DNA of 64,000 nt. It comes from Pestalotiopsis fici W106-1 (Eukaryota > Ascomycota > Sordariomycetes > Amphisphaeriales > Sporocadaceae). Under the pieces are notes generated by a model, which worked only from the letters and a program-made list of their open reading frames with translations, was not told where the DNA came from and did no database searches. The DNA lies in contig NW_006917098.1 in the NCBI RefSeq assembly GCF_000516985.1, positions 2,542,001 through 2,606,000 on the forward strand, given 5' to 3'. This document shows positions 1 to 11,465 of the stretch, in pieces. Both the position numbers and the translations under genes were made by a program. Numbering within the stretch: the first letter of the stretch is position 1; the number at the start of each line of letters is the position of its first letter.

Positions 1-182
1 AAATTCATAGGTAGGGAACATATGAATTCAAGATTTCAGAGCCAATGCGACATGGAGGAATCAATCATATTCCCAGGGGTATCAATGAAGTGATGCAGCT
101 AGCTCTGATTTCTAGTATAGGTTTCTCTCACATGCGAAACGCTATGATTCTATTCACAACTTGTTATGGCGCCGCGCTCCTC

Positions 183-2196
183 TCACTCGCCGACCTTGCG
201 CTTCTTGTTCCGGAGTCCCTTGCCTCGTGCTTCGACTTTGCCCGCGGCCGGTTTCACTTTCCAAGCTGTAAAGACGTATCCCTCAGCACCTCCTCGGCTC
301 GTCATGAGCGGATGCGTACGACCCGGCAGAACCTGCCACTTGCGCACTCTGCTCGTTTGTAGAGCGGCTCCGAGAACCAAGGTAGGGTTCAGCGGGTACT
401 CCTCTGTGCCGCCCCAGTGCTCAAGTTCCTCCGGCGTCTTCTCGGCCACTCCCTCAGGAGGATCCGATATCCAAGCGCCGCGCCTTGCTATGCTATAGCA
501 ATCAGCGAGTTTGGTTAACGGCTCAATGGTTGGCGAGTAGATGGCAATCGGTGCGCCGCCAGCGAGGAGAGGTACAGCATGCTTCATGATAGATATCGGA
601 TCCATCGTGCTGGCAACGACTAGCCCAGAGAAGCTGCCTGCCCGCGCCGTATCGACGATATGACGGACCCGAGCCCATCGGCGGCGCTTTCGGTGATAAT
701 TAGCTCTGCGATTCGTCTTCCATGTCTTGAGCTCATCCGAGGAGACCGCCGGAGGCTCTGCCATGTATGTGGTGTCGGCGGTGGGCTCTAGTAATTGCAG
801 CCATGAGAGGGCCATGAGATTCCTAGCGAGCGGATGGTCGAGAGACTGGGTAGGGTTCGTGATGTCGAAGTCATAATACTTGAGCAAGCTGAGGTTAGGT
901 TGCGAGTTGGCATGGACCAATGTCAAAGTATTCGACTTGGCATATGGTACGCCGTCATCTCCACGCTTTCCGGAACCAGAAGGGTACTTCTTAGGTGCAC
1001 TGCTGGTCTCTGTGCGATCATTGACAGCTTCTGGCTCGGGTTCTGGCTGAGCCTCATCCGTCTCCTCAATCTTTACCTCAGACTCCTGTTGCTGTGCCCT
1101 GGGAGCCTCTTCGTCCTCTTCTTGCTTTAGATCCTCCGTGACACCATCATTCTCAATGGCGGCCTTTGTGCGGTTTCGCTCTTCCCTTCGCTGTTGTGGT
1201 GTTTTCTGGGCCTCTAGATATTCGTCCAGCGATCCTCTCTTCTCGGACGGATATAAAATACCCAGTCTCTCAGCCATTGCTGCCACCAGAAGACCTCCAG
1301 TGTCATCAACCACCAGATAGCGACCCTGCGCGTTATCAATCTCCGTGGATTCATCGTCATTGACATCCTCAGCCTCGTTCTCACGGTCGTCCTCGCCTCC
1401 CCAATGAACATTTGCCCAGCACCCAAGCAGGCCAATCATCTCCTCGCGCATCTCTAAGATCTTTGTCGAGTCTCTTTCCTCAAGGAGCCAGTGGTCAAAC
1501 AGAGGGACGTCCATCGGCAGCACGGTGAAGCGGCGGATGTACTTCCTGGTCTTGAGCAGCTTGTATTTGGCGAGCGAGTACTCGGTCTTTTGGTCGAGCG
1601 CAGTATGCGACAGCATGAGTTTCGCAATAATATCCTGACCGGCGCCGGACCCATCCTTCTTCAGCGCCTCGATCTCTTCCATGCTGAGAGTCTGTGTGGC
1701 AGAAGCAGCCGCAACATCGTTGAGTACGGCAGTCTCGTCCGACTTGGCAACCACAGCGCCAGAAGACGCATCAACTAATGTGTACTCTGCACCCGAGGTC
1801 ACAGCGGCGTCTGCGCCATCTTCATCGTCGTCCTCGGGGTCCGATGTGGGAGAGTCGGGCGAGTTGGACGAGTCGCGGGACGCGAGAATATCCGCGTAGA
1901 GCTCTGAGGCGGGTACAATGCGAAGACGGTGAAAGTTCTCTGATTCGAGCTTTGATTGGAGCTCGTATGTTAAATGATACGGCCTTTGGATGATCAGATT
2001 GCTTGGGAACGACCCGTATTTGCCCAGGGAAATGGTTCTGTAGGTGCCGGCGGGTTAGCTAAACCACCAAACAACCATTGCATTGGGGCACAATAAATAG
2101 GAATATTTACGTATTTGGAGTCACCTGAAGCACCCTGAGAGTTCCGTTGGGGAGTTTCAGAGCGACCCAGGCGTCGGGTTGGACGAGGGAGTGCAT
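183..2196 (-). CDS. TRM6: tRNA (adenine(58)-N1)-methyltransferase non-catalytic subunit TRM6/Gcd10
   Basis: Two exons on the minus strand, 2196..2111 and 2037..183, joined across a 73-bp GT-AG intron, give 646 aa. Exon 1 ends in the reading ...TPNT and exon 2 opens TISLGKYGSFPSN, the conserved N-terminal signature of Gcd10p/TRM6. The KYKLLKTRKYIRRF segment and the downstream DNAQGRYLVVDDTGGLL segment are also typical of the family. A long acidic, low-complexity insert (E/D/Q-rich) splits the protein, as in other fungal homologues. The C-terminus is basic (LRNKKRKVGE) and looks like a nuclear localisation signal. In known systems TRM6 pairs with catalytic TRM61 to make m1A58 in tRNA, including initiator tRNA-Met, in the nucleus. 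The long open frame alone would begin at an internal GTG at 1802, so the ATG at 2196 is chosen because it restores the conserved N-terminus. Confidence 0.93.
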
Positions 2197-2370
2197 CGTG
2201 ATGCGCCGCGACAGTAGGATGGCGGCAGCGTGTAAGTCGGCGGCCAAGGTCAGGTAAGAGGTACGTAGTTAAAAAAAAAAATTTCGGCAGCTCAACTTTT
2301 AGATCTGCAAATGTCCAGATAAAGTTGATGCGCTAGACCCCGCCGCTAGTTTCAATGTGGGGTACAGCAA

Positions 2371-2389
2371 TAGTGGGAGACTCCCACTA
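2371..2389. repeat. Perfect 9-bp inverted repeat with 1-bp spacer
   Basis: TAGTGGGAG, a single A, then CTCCCACTA form a perfect palindrome about 175 bp upstream of the TRM6 start codon. A third CTGGGAG-like half-site follows directly at 2390-2397. It could be a dimeric transcription-factor site or the remnant of an insertion; the sequence does not decide. Confidence 0.6.
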
Positions 2390-5300
2390 CTGGGAGTATA
2401 GCATGGCAAAGGACGGCCAATCGGGCGGTAATATGACTCCAGGGGTATAATAATCACTATTGTGATTTGCAATTATCTGAGTATTTCAAGTGGGATTCAT
2501 AGCAAACAATTCCCCCGTTTCACTGCTTGCGCAAACAGCTATCAAATATAAGCATTAGCCAGGGATCTTTGAAGATAGTCACAAACAGCTTAGATTTGTG
2601 ACAAGTGACACTGCAGAGCAGAGGACAAGGGAATACAAATATATAAAGCAGCACTTGCTCACAATTTAAGACGGGCCCGTTGATAATAATCATGATGACC
2701 AAGGACTTTTATGCCATAAATTTGGATATTGGGGATGCTCAGTCCATGGCAGACGCATATATAAGCATCCGGGCAAGACTTTGGCAACGATCGTATTCAC
2801 GTGAGGCTCGGCCTGTTTGGATGTAGGTCATTTGGTGAATACTATACCGAAGAATGACAGGTTTGTCCATAACCCATGACTCTGCAGGACCATTCCATTC
2901 GTTGATATGACTCAATACTGCCATGACAATGTCATAGAACAGCTGCTCGCAAAAAAACAGCTCTTCGAATTGTGCACGACTGCTCATTTGTCTTTTGGTA
3001 AGCTAAAGGAGGATCAAAGTCGGAATGCTCTGCGCGTCTCTCTGAGCACTACAAATCAATCTCGATACCTTTGACTGCATCGAGCCGGGCAGCCATGAGC
3101 GCTGAGACCTGCATCACTCAGAGCATGTCCATGTTGATGCGGCTTTGTGATCTTGCGATGGGACTCGATCTCTAGACGCCTTCAGCGACTACCTCCATTT
3201 TCAGCCCATGATCATTTACTGATCTATGCGACGTCTATTCTCGGTACAATTTCTATCTTTGATAACAAAACGCGATATCAATATGCAGACTGCATCGGAA
3301 CCATCCAGCCTTTGCTTTAGTGTACGAAACATGCAGGCATATGAACAGATGATAGATGTTTGAGATAAAATGTCCTTCCGTTTAGCTATCTTGCTGTGAT
3401 CATTCATCAATTTTAAGAGCGTGCAACCATCCGTGTATTTTTTATATTCAAGGTACCATGACAACAATCGGTTCTAATCATAATTTTTTTTGGGGCCATC
3501 CTTAAACCTCAATTCGATATTTGGAGACCAACAAAAAACAAGATACCGTTTGAAATTCGCAACCATTGTTTTGTTCCACTTTTTGTTTTTGTTTTCATAG
3601 TTATTGAGTAATTCCAAGCAAGCCAGCGGTCACGGGGGAAGTGGCGGGGAGTTTCGGGAGGATATTAGAACAACTCATCACGGCCTATACCGGGCCCGAT
3701 GCAAGAGATGGGAGATGTTTTGTTTCTTTTGTACTTCGTGAGGCAGGATAGGCACTATGAACAGATTGCGCCATGGCCAAATCTTGGTAAATTGCTGCTG
3801 CTGCTTGCTGGCTTATGTCGGCACGCTGAGCGAGCCCGTCCGCAGCCGCGCAGACGAGTCACAAACACTAGCAAGCAATAAAAGAGGAGCAAGGCACTTC
3901 CGGCCGGAGATGCGCTTTAAACCTTTTGCATTTCGGTGTCTCGTCCGTGTGCTGCATCCTTCCTGAGTTCTGACCATGTGTGTGCGCATGTGCATGTGTA
4001 AGTACATTCATGTCTGTTCGCAAAATACAAACCCGGGGGAAGGAAGAAAAAAAAGATTAAAGTAGATCTCTATGTTTTGCCTTGCTGCAGCTTATATGCG
4101 TGTCTCTAATAATAACAACCACCGTCAGCCAAAAATCCTACCTTGTACCCTCCTATTCCCCTACTCCCACATTCCCACACATGGCACACACACACCTTTA
4201 ACGGGATACGCCCTCCCCTCCCCTTTTTATTACCCCTTCCCTTGCCTTCCCTTTCCTTCCCGCGAGCCGCATATGTATGCATGATGCGCCTACACCATGT
4301 CCCCGGGTTCCCAACCCCCCCCAAAACCTTTTCCTCTTTCCCTCTTGGTAGCCCCTGCATATTTGCATGAGCGTGTGTCTCGTGTGTAATAAAAAGAAAG
4401 AAGGAGAATCATTTGCACTCTGAGAAGGCTAACAAAACTAAATCTACGCAAAATGCAGGTCTTGACAAATTTGGGCATGCTTATATTACTCGCATTTTGG
4501 ACCGAGCCGTCTGCTTGTCTTCTCTTTTCCTTGGTATTTTTCCACCTCTGCATTCCGCCAATCTTACGTTATACAGCCGTTTCCCATGATATTTACGCCC
4601 GGCCAATATGAGATGGATAATTCATCTCTGCAATGTACACCAAAGAGAAGCAACATCACACACGTGTGGGGAGGGAGGGGAGGGGAGGGGCAAAAGTAAT
4701 GACAAGAATAAATGATAATAATCCCATGTTGCACGAACTAGCAAAGCAAAGCTTGAAACTGTCCCTGTATTTTCGTATTGGTACAGTATTTCCACACTTA
4801 TATAGCATTTCTCGCCTGTTTGCATATTTCGATGCAACCTTAACAAATTGGGTGAGGCGACTCACATAAAAAGAGCTGTCTGCAGTATTCGCTGGCAATT
4901 ACTGTACAAGGTTGAAAGCAACTCTCTTCTCTTATATATTAAGAGTCTCAGCCGAGACATCCAATACGGGCTTCAGCCGCCAAGGGGCCGGATCCTCTTC
5001 CAGGCATGGGGTAAGGCAGGCGGCTTCGACTCAGATGCTGCCGTGAACGAAGCAGTATTATGCCCGCGTTCCTTTTCGGGTAACGCATGCGAATGGATAG
5101 ATAGACGCCACCAAAGTCATTCATATGTGATAGACTATTGAGAAAGGCAGGCAGGCACAACACAAGCAAAGGCTCTTAATTTTGGTGACTTGCAGATGTG
5201 GATAACTGGAAAATGCAATATGTTCATCTATGGGATATCTAACTTCAGGCCCCAGGGAAAAAGAACAAGAAACAGTCAGCCCAATCTTAGAAATGCGCCG

Positions 5301-5454
5301 TCCGGGAAGAGACTCCTAAGGGGAGGCGGGCTCCTAAAATTTTGTCTTCCCCCAATGCTGAATCACTTTCGCCCAACGCCTTGTAAAAAGAAGAAGAATC
5401 TCTCTCTGTCATGAAATACAAATGGCAAATCTAATCTGGTTCTCTCCCGCGCTT

Positions 5455-5472
5455 GTGTGTGTGTGTGTGTGT
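5455..5472. repeat. (GT)n microsatellite
   Basis: An uninterrupted GT dinucleotide run of about nine units lies 360 bp downstream of the SOK1 stop codon. It has no coding potential. Confidence 0.9.
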
Positions 5473-5831
5473 GCTCTACCCCCTCCACCGAATAAAGAGA
5501 ACACCTTGTTTGAACCAGATACTCCTGAACCCCTGGTGATGCCAATGAATATCGCAAGAGTGCAAAATAGAAAGAGGAGATAACCAATGGATGCTTTGAT
5601 TAGAGTCGCGTCGCGTACGACTAGGGTATTGATGACGTTTTATGTTTTGAATGAAATTGAAACCATGGATCTGCTCGTCGATCGAACCGCTCATAGATTA
5701 ACGTGTCCAGCTTTTTCTTGACCAAGTATCGCCGGGATGATGATGAATCAAAGTCTGGATGCTGATTTGGGGGGGTTGAGTGGTATTAAAAGAGCTTGGC
5801 TCGATTCGAGAGTTATGAGTGGTGATTTTCC

Positions 5832-7811
5832 TCAAGCACTGGTGTCCATCTCCACATCTGCGTCCTCTGCATGGTAGACGATTGGCGACCACACTCTCCA
5901 ATGAAGAAGACCGAGGTGTGTCAACCTTGTGGCCATGTCCTCAACGCCTGCCTCATCGCGTGCATCGCGCGAGCTGTCGGTGGCATCACGGTCCGCAGTG
6001 CGGTTGGGGCCCTGAGCGCGCCCGCCCGTGGCTGCTGAGAAAAGGTTGACTCCGGTGTGGCACTTGAACTCCTTTACACGCTTCTGCAGCTCATTTACTA
6101 GGCGAGCATGGAAGTGTTGCTCAACCTCCTGGAAGAGCATTGACTCGGGCTCGCTGAGATGTAGTTCCAACTCATCTTCAAATTGCATGAGAACTTCCTG
6201 GGGAGCATCCGTGAACCGAAAGATCTGCAGAGCCAACGAGTCCTTCATGGCCTTCCATTTCATGCTCGAGCGTGTCGTCGTAGGAGATGTGCTAAGTAGG
6301 GCGGTGAGCGAGTTGTAGAGGTTCTTTGACTTTGTCCTCAAGTCAACCGGGCTTGACGTAGGAATCGAGCTCGGGAGAATAACCGACGACCGTGGAGATG
6401 AACTAGCCGAGCCAGCCACGGAGAAGACGAGGCTTGAAGGTCTCGAAGAAGCATTGAAATTGAAATCTGACTCGTCGTCGGAACCGGTGCTGAGGAAACC
6501 TAGAGCGTCTGAGAAGGGCGTCGAGAGGAAAGGAGTCGGAACGGCGGGTTGTCGATACTTCTTCTCGAGCTCCTCAAACAGCCGCATACAGATTTCCAGG
6601 TTGATGGCGTCGAGCATGTCGGAACGCAACTTGAGGATCCGCTCCTCGTCAAAGAGGAAGGTATTCGGAACGGACTCGGGTTGAGAGAACATGACTAGCT
6701 TGGAAAGACCCTCGAAGAAGACGGCCATCTCTCCAAAAGAAGCACGGGAGTCATGCGATGGAACGCAGTCGCGGGCGGCGGCGTGGTACCATTGCTGAGC
6801 AGAGAATGGCTCGAGCTTGCCGGTTTGGATCTTCTTCTTGAAGAACTTTTGCTCAAAGTGAACAGTGTCTTCAATTAGGATTGGCCGAAGACATCTGATC
6901 TGGTGGTTGGCAACGTCCAGCTTCATGGCTTCGAGAACACTAAGCAGACTGCGCATGCCCTGAACGAGCTCCTCCATGTTGTTGGTGCGATTTCCGCTGG
7001 TGAGCTGGCTGTACATTTCATCGACCCACTCGTCCCGCATAGGAGCACAATGGGACTTGAGGACTCCAGACAACCACGACGCCAATTTCTCCAAGTCGGC
7101 AACACCCCTGTTGAATTGCTGCATGAGCAGATCCACATTGAGCCCCTCATCCAGGTAGGCACGGTCTCGAGTTGGGACCAATGTTTGGATGATTTCCTTC
7201 ACCGACCTCAGCAAGAGCGGTAAGCACCACTCTCGCTTGTGATATTGCTCTTGGAATTGAATCGGATTGGCCACGAATTGCTCCAGCTGGAGCCGAAGAG
7301 TATTCCAGAACTGATTGGCCTTGTCCTGTTTCCTCTTGCCCTTTTCTCCGTCAAGATTGGGCCGGAAGTGCAGCTCGGGGTCAAAGTTGATATCGTGTCG
7401 TAGCTTGGGGTTGTGGACAATCTTTTGCACATCCAACTCACTCAGAGTGCCCTTGGTGACTGGTGGTTCTAGCGGCCTGGAGGAAGAAGCATGAGATCGC
7501 ATGTCTGCTGTGTTGTGTCGAGCGATCCGCCTCCTACCGTCCTTGTGGCTACTGGATGTCCGTGAGTAACTGACGTCTGAAGCATTCGAGCCCGTCGAGT
7601 CTTGCCGTGTTAGGGCAGCTGCTTGCGAAAGACCTCGTGGGTGTTCATTTGCGTGAGAAGGGGTCTGCTCTTCTGTCTCGGGTGTTGGTGCCTCCACGAC
7701 CACCTGGCTGGCTGGTTGCTGAATTGTCGGGTCCTCGTGTGCATTCGGATTCGGCTCTGAGAATCTTCTGTCCCTCCTGCTCTCGATACCTCCCGTTCCT
7801 TGGTCGGCCAT
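5832..7811 (-). CDS. SOK1: SOK1/TCP11 (T-complex protein 11) family protein
   Basis: Single-exon gene of 659 aa. The start is the ATG at 7811 (MADQGTGG, AAAGATGG context); the frame extends upstream only through a TTG, so the longer reading is rejected. The N-terminal ~150 residues are Ser/Thr/Arg-rich and probably disordered. Residues about 150-600 form a TCP11 domain, recognisable from the KIVHNPKLRHDINFDPELHFRPNLDG block, the FWNTL...LEQF segment and the DEGLNVDLLMQQFNRGVADLE helix region. A Ser-rich insert lies around residues 440-530. Yeast Sok1 is a multicopy suppressor of lost PKA activity, and mammalian TCP11 affects cAMP signalling in sperm; a role near PKA signalling here is inference from family. 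The upstream region is exceptionally long and pyrimidine-rich on the coding strand, which suggests a long regulated leader. Confidence 0.88.
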   Translation of the reverse strand: MADQGTGGIESRRDRRFSEPNPNAHEDPTIQQPASQVVVEAPTPETEEQTPSHANEHPRGLSQAAALTRQDSTGSNASDVSYSRTSSSHKDGRRRIARHNTADMRSHASSSRPLEPPVTKGTLSELDVQKIVHNPKLRHDINFDPELHFRPNLDGEKGKRKQDKANQFWNTLRLQLEQFVANPIQFQEQYHKREWCLPLLLRSVKEIIQTLVPTRDRAYLDEGLNVDLLMQQFNRGVADLEKLASWLSGVLKSHCAPMRDEWVDEMYSQLTSGNRTNNMEELVQGMRSLLSVLEAMKLDVANHQIRCLRPILIEDTVHFEQKFFKKKIQTGKLEPFSAQQWYHAAARDCVPSHDSRASFGEMAVFFEGLSKLVMFSQPESVPNTFLFDEERILKLRSDMLDAINLEICMRLFEELEKKYRQPAVPTPFLSTPFSDALGFLSTGSDDESDFNFNASSRPSSLVFSVAGSASSSPRSSVILPSSIPTSSPVDLRTKSKNLYNSLTALLSTSPTTTRSSMKWKAMKDSLALQIFRFTDAPQEVLMQFEDELELHLSEPESMLFQEVEQHFHARLVNELQKRVKEFKCHTGVNLFSAATGGRAQGPNRTADRDATDSSRDARDEAGVEDMATRLTHLGLLHWRVWSPIVYHAEDADVEMDTSA

Positions 7812-8761
7812 CTTTGCTTCTTTCTTTCTCTTTCTTCTTTCCCTTAATTGATCCGGCAAACAATGTGATTACTTTCCCAAGCACTCAGCAAAAGAGAGAA
7901 AGAGCTCTCGTAACGAGAAGCTCTATGGACGGAAACGTGCTGTATCTGTTTCCAATACCTTCCAATGGTAGAAACTCCTGGATTTGGCCGTCTAGGAGCT
8001 GGAAGGATGCCGTGGTTCACAATTATTAAAAAAAGAGTGTGTGGCTCTCTACTGTCGAAGGTGGGTCAGCACGGGGGAGTTGATCTTTCTATAAGAATTG
8101 AGTAATTGCAAACGAGGGCCAGCTCTCTTTGAGTGTGCAAAGAGAAAGTCTGGTTACAAGCAAGGTCTCGTGAATGATCTGTTCGGATACTTGCAGCGCT
8201 TAGGATGCACAGGCAGCTTCGTTGTGATTCGAAGAGCGGTATGTATCGAGGGTGAAGGCGGGTTTGTACTTCTTTGGGCAAGCACATTGATTGACTGGTC
8301 TGGGGGCTTCGGAAGGGAACTTCACATACAATTGGACGTGTGCAAGTCGAACACAGTCGTAAGTCAGTTTAGTTTCTAGTCTAGTCTGGCCAGTCAAGCA
8401 AGCGCAGAAGCAGGCAGGCAGGCAACTGGGCAACTAGCAGTTCCCGGTGTGTAGCAGCAAGACTAGATGTTTGCAGATATGCTTGAAGGAGCGTTCAGAC
8501 AAGGGAGCTGTCTGGACCCAAAGGAGTGTGTACGCAAGCGCGAACAAAGGAAACCGCCGACCGCAGAAAGATCCTGACCGGAGCAGCAAGAGGCAACGGA
8601 CGAGGACAGTCGGGATCCTTTCTTGATTATGGTAATATGATGCCTTTTTGTTGTTGTTGTTGTTATTGTTGTTGACGGTGGTGTTTCGTCAAGAGAGAGG
8701 ACCTGGGGGTTTGTTGTTCTTGAGTGGTGTTGATATGCGAGCGTATGTAATGTATATGTAT

Positions 8762-8777
8762 GTACGTACGTACGTAC
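8762..8777. repeat. (GTAC)4 self-complementary microsatellite
   Basis: Four perfect tandem copies of the palindromic tetramer GTAC. Each unit is its own reverse complement, so the tract can form a cruciform or hairpin. It lies about 950 bp upstream of the SOK1 start. Confidence 0.9.
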
Positions 8778-11427
8778 AAAACAGGCAAAATGGGAAGGAG
8801 AGGGAAGAGGGAAGAAAATAAAAAGAGAAAGAAGAGGTAGAAAAAGGAAAAGACCAAGAGGCAATCCTACGGGGAGGGCATCCCTAAAACTAAAAGCAGT
8901 AATCAAACCGCCATGGCCAATTTAGCAAGATACCCACGGGGGCAGCGGTTTAAGGGGTGTGCAGTCAGTGTGGATGTGAGCTACATGGTCTGATGAGTTG
9001 CGTGGGAAATGAGAATCTCGAAGCATTGAGACTTCAATGCGCCGCGGCGGACGCCATAACGCACGCCCACACCAAACAACGGCACCCGTGCTTGCTGGCC
9101 CGCAAAGCAATTCCACCCATTGCGCTTTTTCGGGAGCCCCAGGCTGCGCGGACGGAGTCCCAAATGGAGACAGAGTTAGTTTGTTAGTGCCTGTAAAAGG
9201 TAAAGAAAAAAAAAATGGTGGTAACTAGGAAGGTACATCGATACATCCATATTATTTTTCTTCCCTTTTCCTCGCTGATTGTCTGTCTGTCTCTGGTGCA
9301 ATGTCTGGTGGTCCGCCCGCGCCAACCAGCAGCGGTCCAGGTGCCAGGGTCAAGGTCTGTCAGTCGCCGCCATGTAATACCTACTAGAGTAATAATGGAT
9401 GTGCATACATGGACATTGGTAGGTAGGCAGTACATTAGGTACCTCTATCAATCCATCCATCCACGGTGTGGTCTCAAGCTAAGAGGCAAGCAAGCAGCCT
9501 GTCTTGCGGCACCTGGAACGCTGAGCGCACCGGCCGGGTGTGCTGGGCAGCCAGTGCCTGAGAAAAGTCCCACGTCGGCCAGCGAGTGTCAGGCAAGAGA
9601 CTCGACTACTGCTGCTGCCGGCCTCGCGAGTGGACGAGAAAGGGGGGCGCTTTTCGGCCGCTCCTCCTCTTACACGCAGGCGAGTGGGTGTGTGGGCATA
9701 GTTCTTCTATGTAGTGTAGTAGTGTAGTAGTACCACTACGCAGAAGTCCTGGACAGGTGCGCTAGCCAGCTGGTCTGATATCCGGCGTGCATCAGCGTGC
9801 CAGGCATGCCTCATCCCTCCGCTTTTGGTCAGTTTCCAGTCATGTAGGTACATAGCTAGGTAGGTCAGGTAGGGCGAAAAGAAAACACTGAGGGCACGAG
9901 GGATGACGGATGCCATGTGCTGCAGGGCGGCCGCGAGCGAGATGGATATAGAGCGCCAATACTGGCTTTGCCTCGAGTTGGGTACCTACCTCCCCTAACT
10001 GACGCATTAGACTGCGCTCGCGGATACATCCAATCCCTATGTGACTTTGGAAGTACTCAAAGAGGGTGTGCCCTAGATTAGATGAGCGGCGATGCAAAGG
10101 TGGTTGAGTGGTGTGTGTGTGCGAGTGTGTGTGCGTGTATGTGCGAAAGAGATTTTTCTTTCTTCTTTCTTTCTTGGGCGCTCGAGGCGATGCAGCCATG
10201 TACGTGCCCGCATAACCTACCTTCTAAGCTAAAATGTACCTTTCTACGGAACAGACGCATATTTAGACATCCCCTACATTAGCTGTAGAACAAAAACGTG
10301 ATATAGTTGAGACGGTTCGCTATGCACACGAGATAGGATTTCTGCTGAGCGATCGGCTAGCCTTTTAAAGGCCATGTTACTTTTAGAAACCCCAAAATGA
10401 CTGGATGGCCACTGGCTTTCGTCCAGAGGCGACGGCCCTGCCGTGGGTAGTTGGTAGGCAGGCATGCAACTTTTTGGATTTTGATGTGCATCAATGATCA
10501 ATCGGACCCTGTGTTAGTCTTACCTCTAGTCATGTTGGAGGGCGATACCACTAGCCACCACATTTTCTTGGCGGTTTGCAGAAGTACACTATTTGCCCGC
10601 GCAGCCTGCCTGTAACTACATGGATAGTATATGGGAAAAGATCGATCGTTGAGCATCTCATCAGACTTTGGACTTGTAGTGGCAATGGTGCAAACAGGCT
10701 CATTGTATTTCTTTTGCTCGAGAGCGACTTTTTTTTCTTCTTCTTCGTGTATAAGTGTGTGTGTGAGGGTGTCGTCAACCTGGTCGTCCTGATGTTGACG
10801 AGACGCAGCAATTAGGATTACGTTGTTTCCTCCGTTGCCATGCATGCATGCACAATGCTGTCAGCCGGTACTTGAGCTGACTGCAATTGAAAGTGGGTGG
10901 GAAGCACAATGTGGTGTAAGGTATCTTGATAAAATGGTCATTCATATCGAGTGATTACGTATTTACGTAGTAATCTTTGGGGCATCAAGCTACCTCATTA
11001 TCGTCATTAAATGCTCACACTCGCCCATTCCTTCTACTGCTTGCTCCTGTTGTTCCTGCGCTCGTGGCTCATCATGATAACCCAACTTGCCTCTTCGTGC
11101 ATTCCAACTCTTCTCACAGCTTGTAAGTTTAACCCAGGTCCATGGGCCATGGGCGGGCTTTAATTAGCCGCACTGGGGGTCGTGGCGTTTGAGCTACTGT
11201 ATCTCGATGGAGCTACACTACCGGGGCTCCTCCAGGGAACGGGTCCAGAAAAAGTAGCAGACAGGCAGACAGTGCAGACCAGAAGGAAAAAAGAACAAGT
11301 GGATTGCCCTTTGTTTCCTTCTTTCCCCCTTCTCCCTCTCATCTGTCCAAGCCCCCCTGGCTCAAGATCCCTGACTTACTTTTTTAAGCAAAAAGTCCAA
11401 GAGCCCTTGGATTCCTTCTACAGAGTA

Positions 11428-11465
11428 CAACAACAACAACTACTACTACTACTGCTACTAGGTAC
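11428..11465. repeat. CAA/CTA trinucleotide repeat tract
   Basis: Four ACA/CAA units run into repeated CTA units and then a degenerate GTACTACACTAC stretch. It is a compound microsatellite in non-coding DNA. A similar CAA-CTA tract occurs near 14730-14745. Confidence 0.75.

Larger units (their letters stand above)
2197..5831. other. Intergenic region between TRM6 and SOK1, no gene seen
   Basis: About 3.6 kb with only short ORFs overlapping on both strands and no recognisable domain. It holds the TRM6 promoter, with a CCAAT pentamer near 2417, a perfect short palindrome at 2371-2389 and an A-run near 2270. There are pyrimidine-rich tracts at 4170-4340, a G-rich purine tract at 4668-4690 and a (GT)n run at 5455-5472. 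The right part probably includes the 3' UTR of the SOK1 gene. Confidence 0.6.

Noticed and set aside
8463..8906. 147-codon minus-strand ORF
   Set aside because: Its content is low-complexity Phe/Leu/Ser and Thr runs translated from pyrimidine tracts and microsatellites upstream of SOK1.
9215..9727. 170-codon plus-strand ORF with a hydrophobic N-terminus
   Set aside because: It has no recognisable family, contains repeat-derived sequence (GTAGTGTAGTAG) and AGGTACCT tracts, and shows no intron or promoter support.
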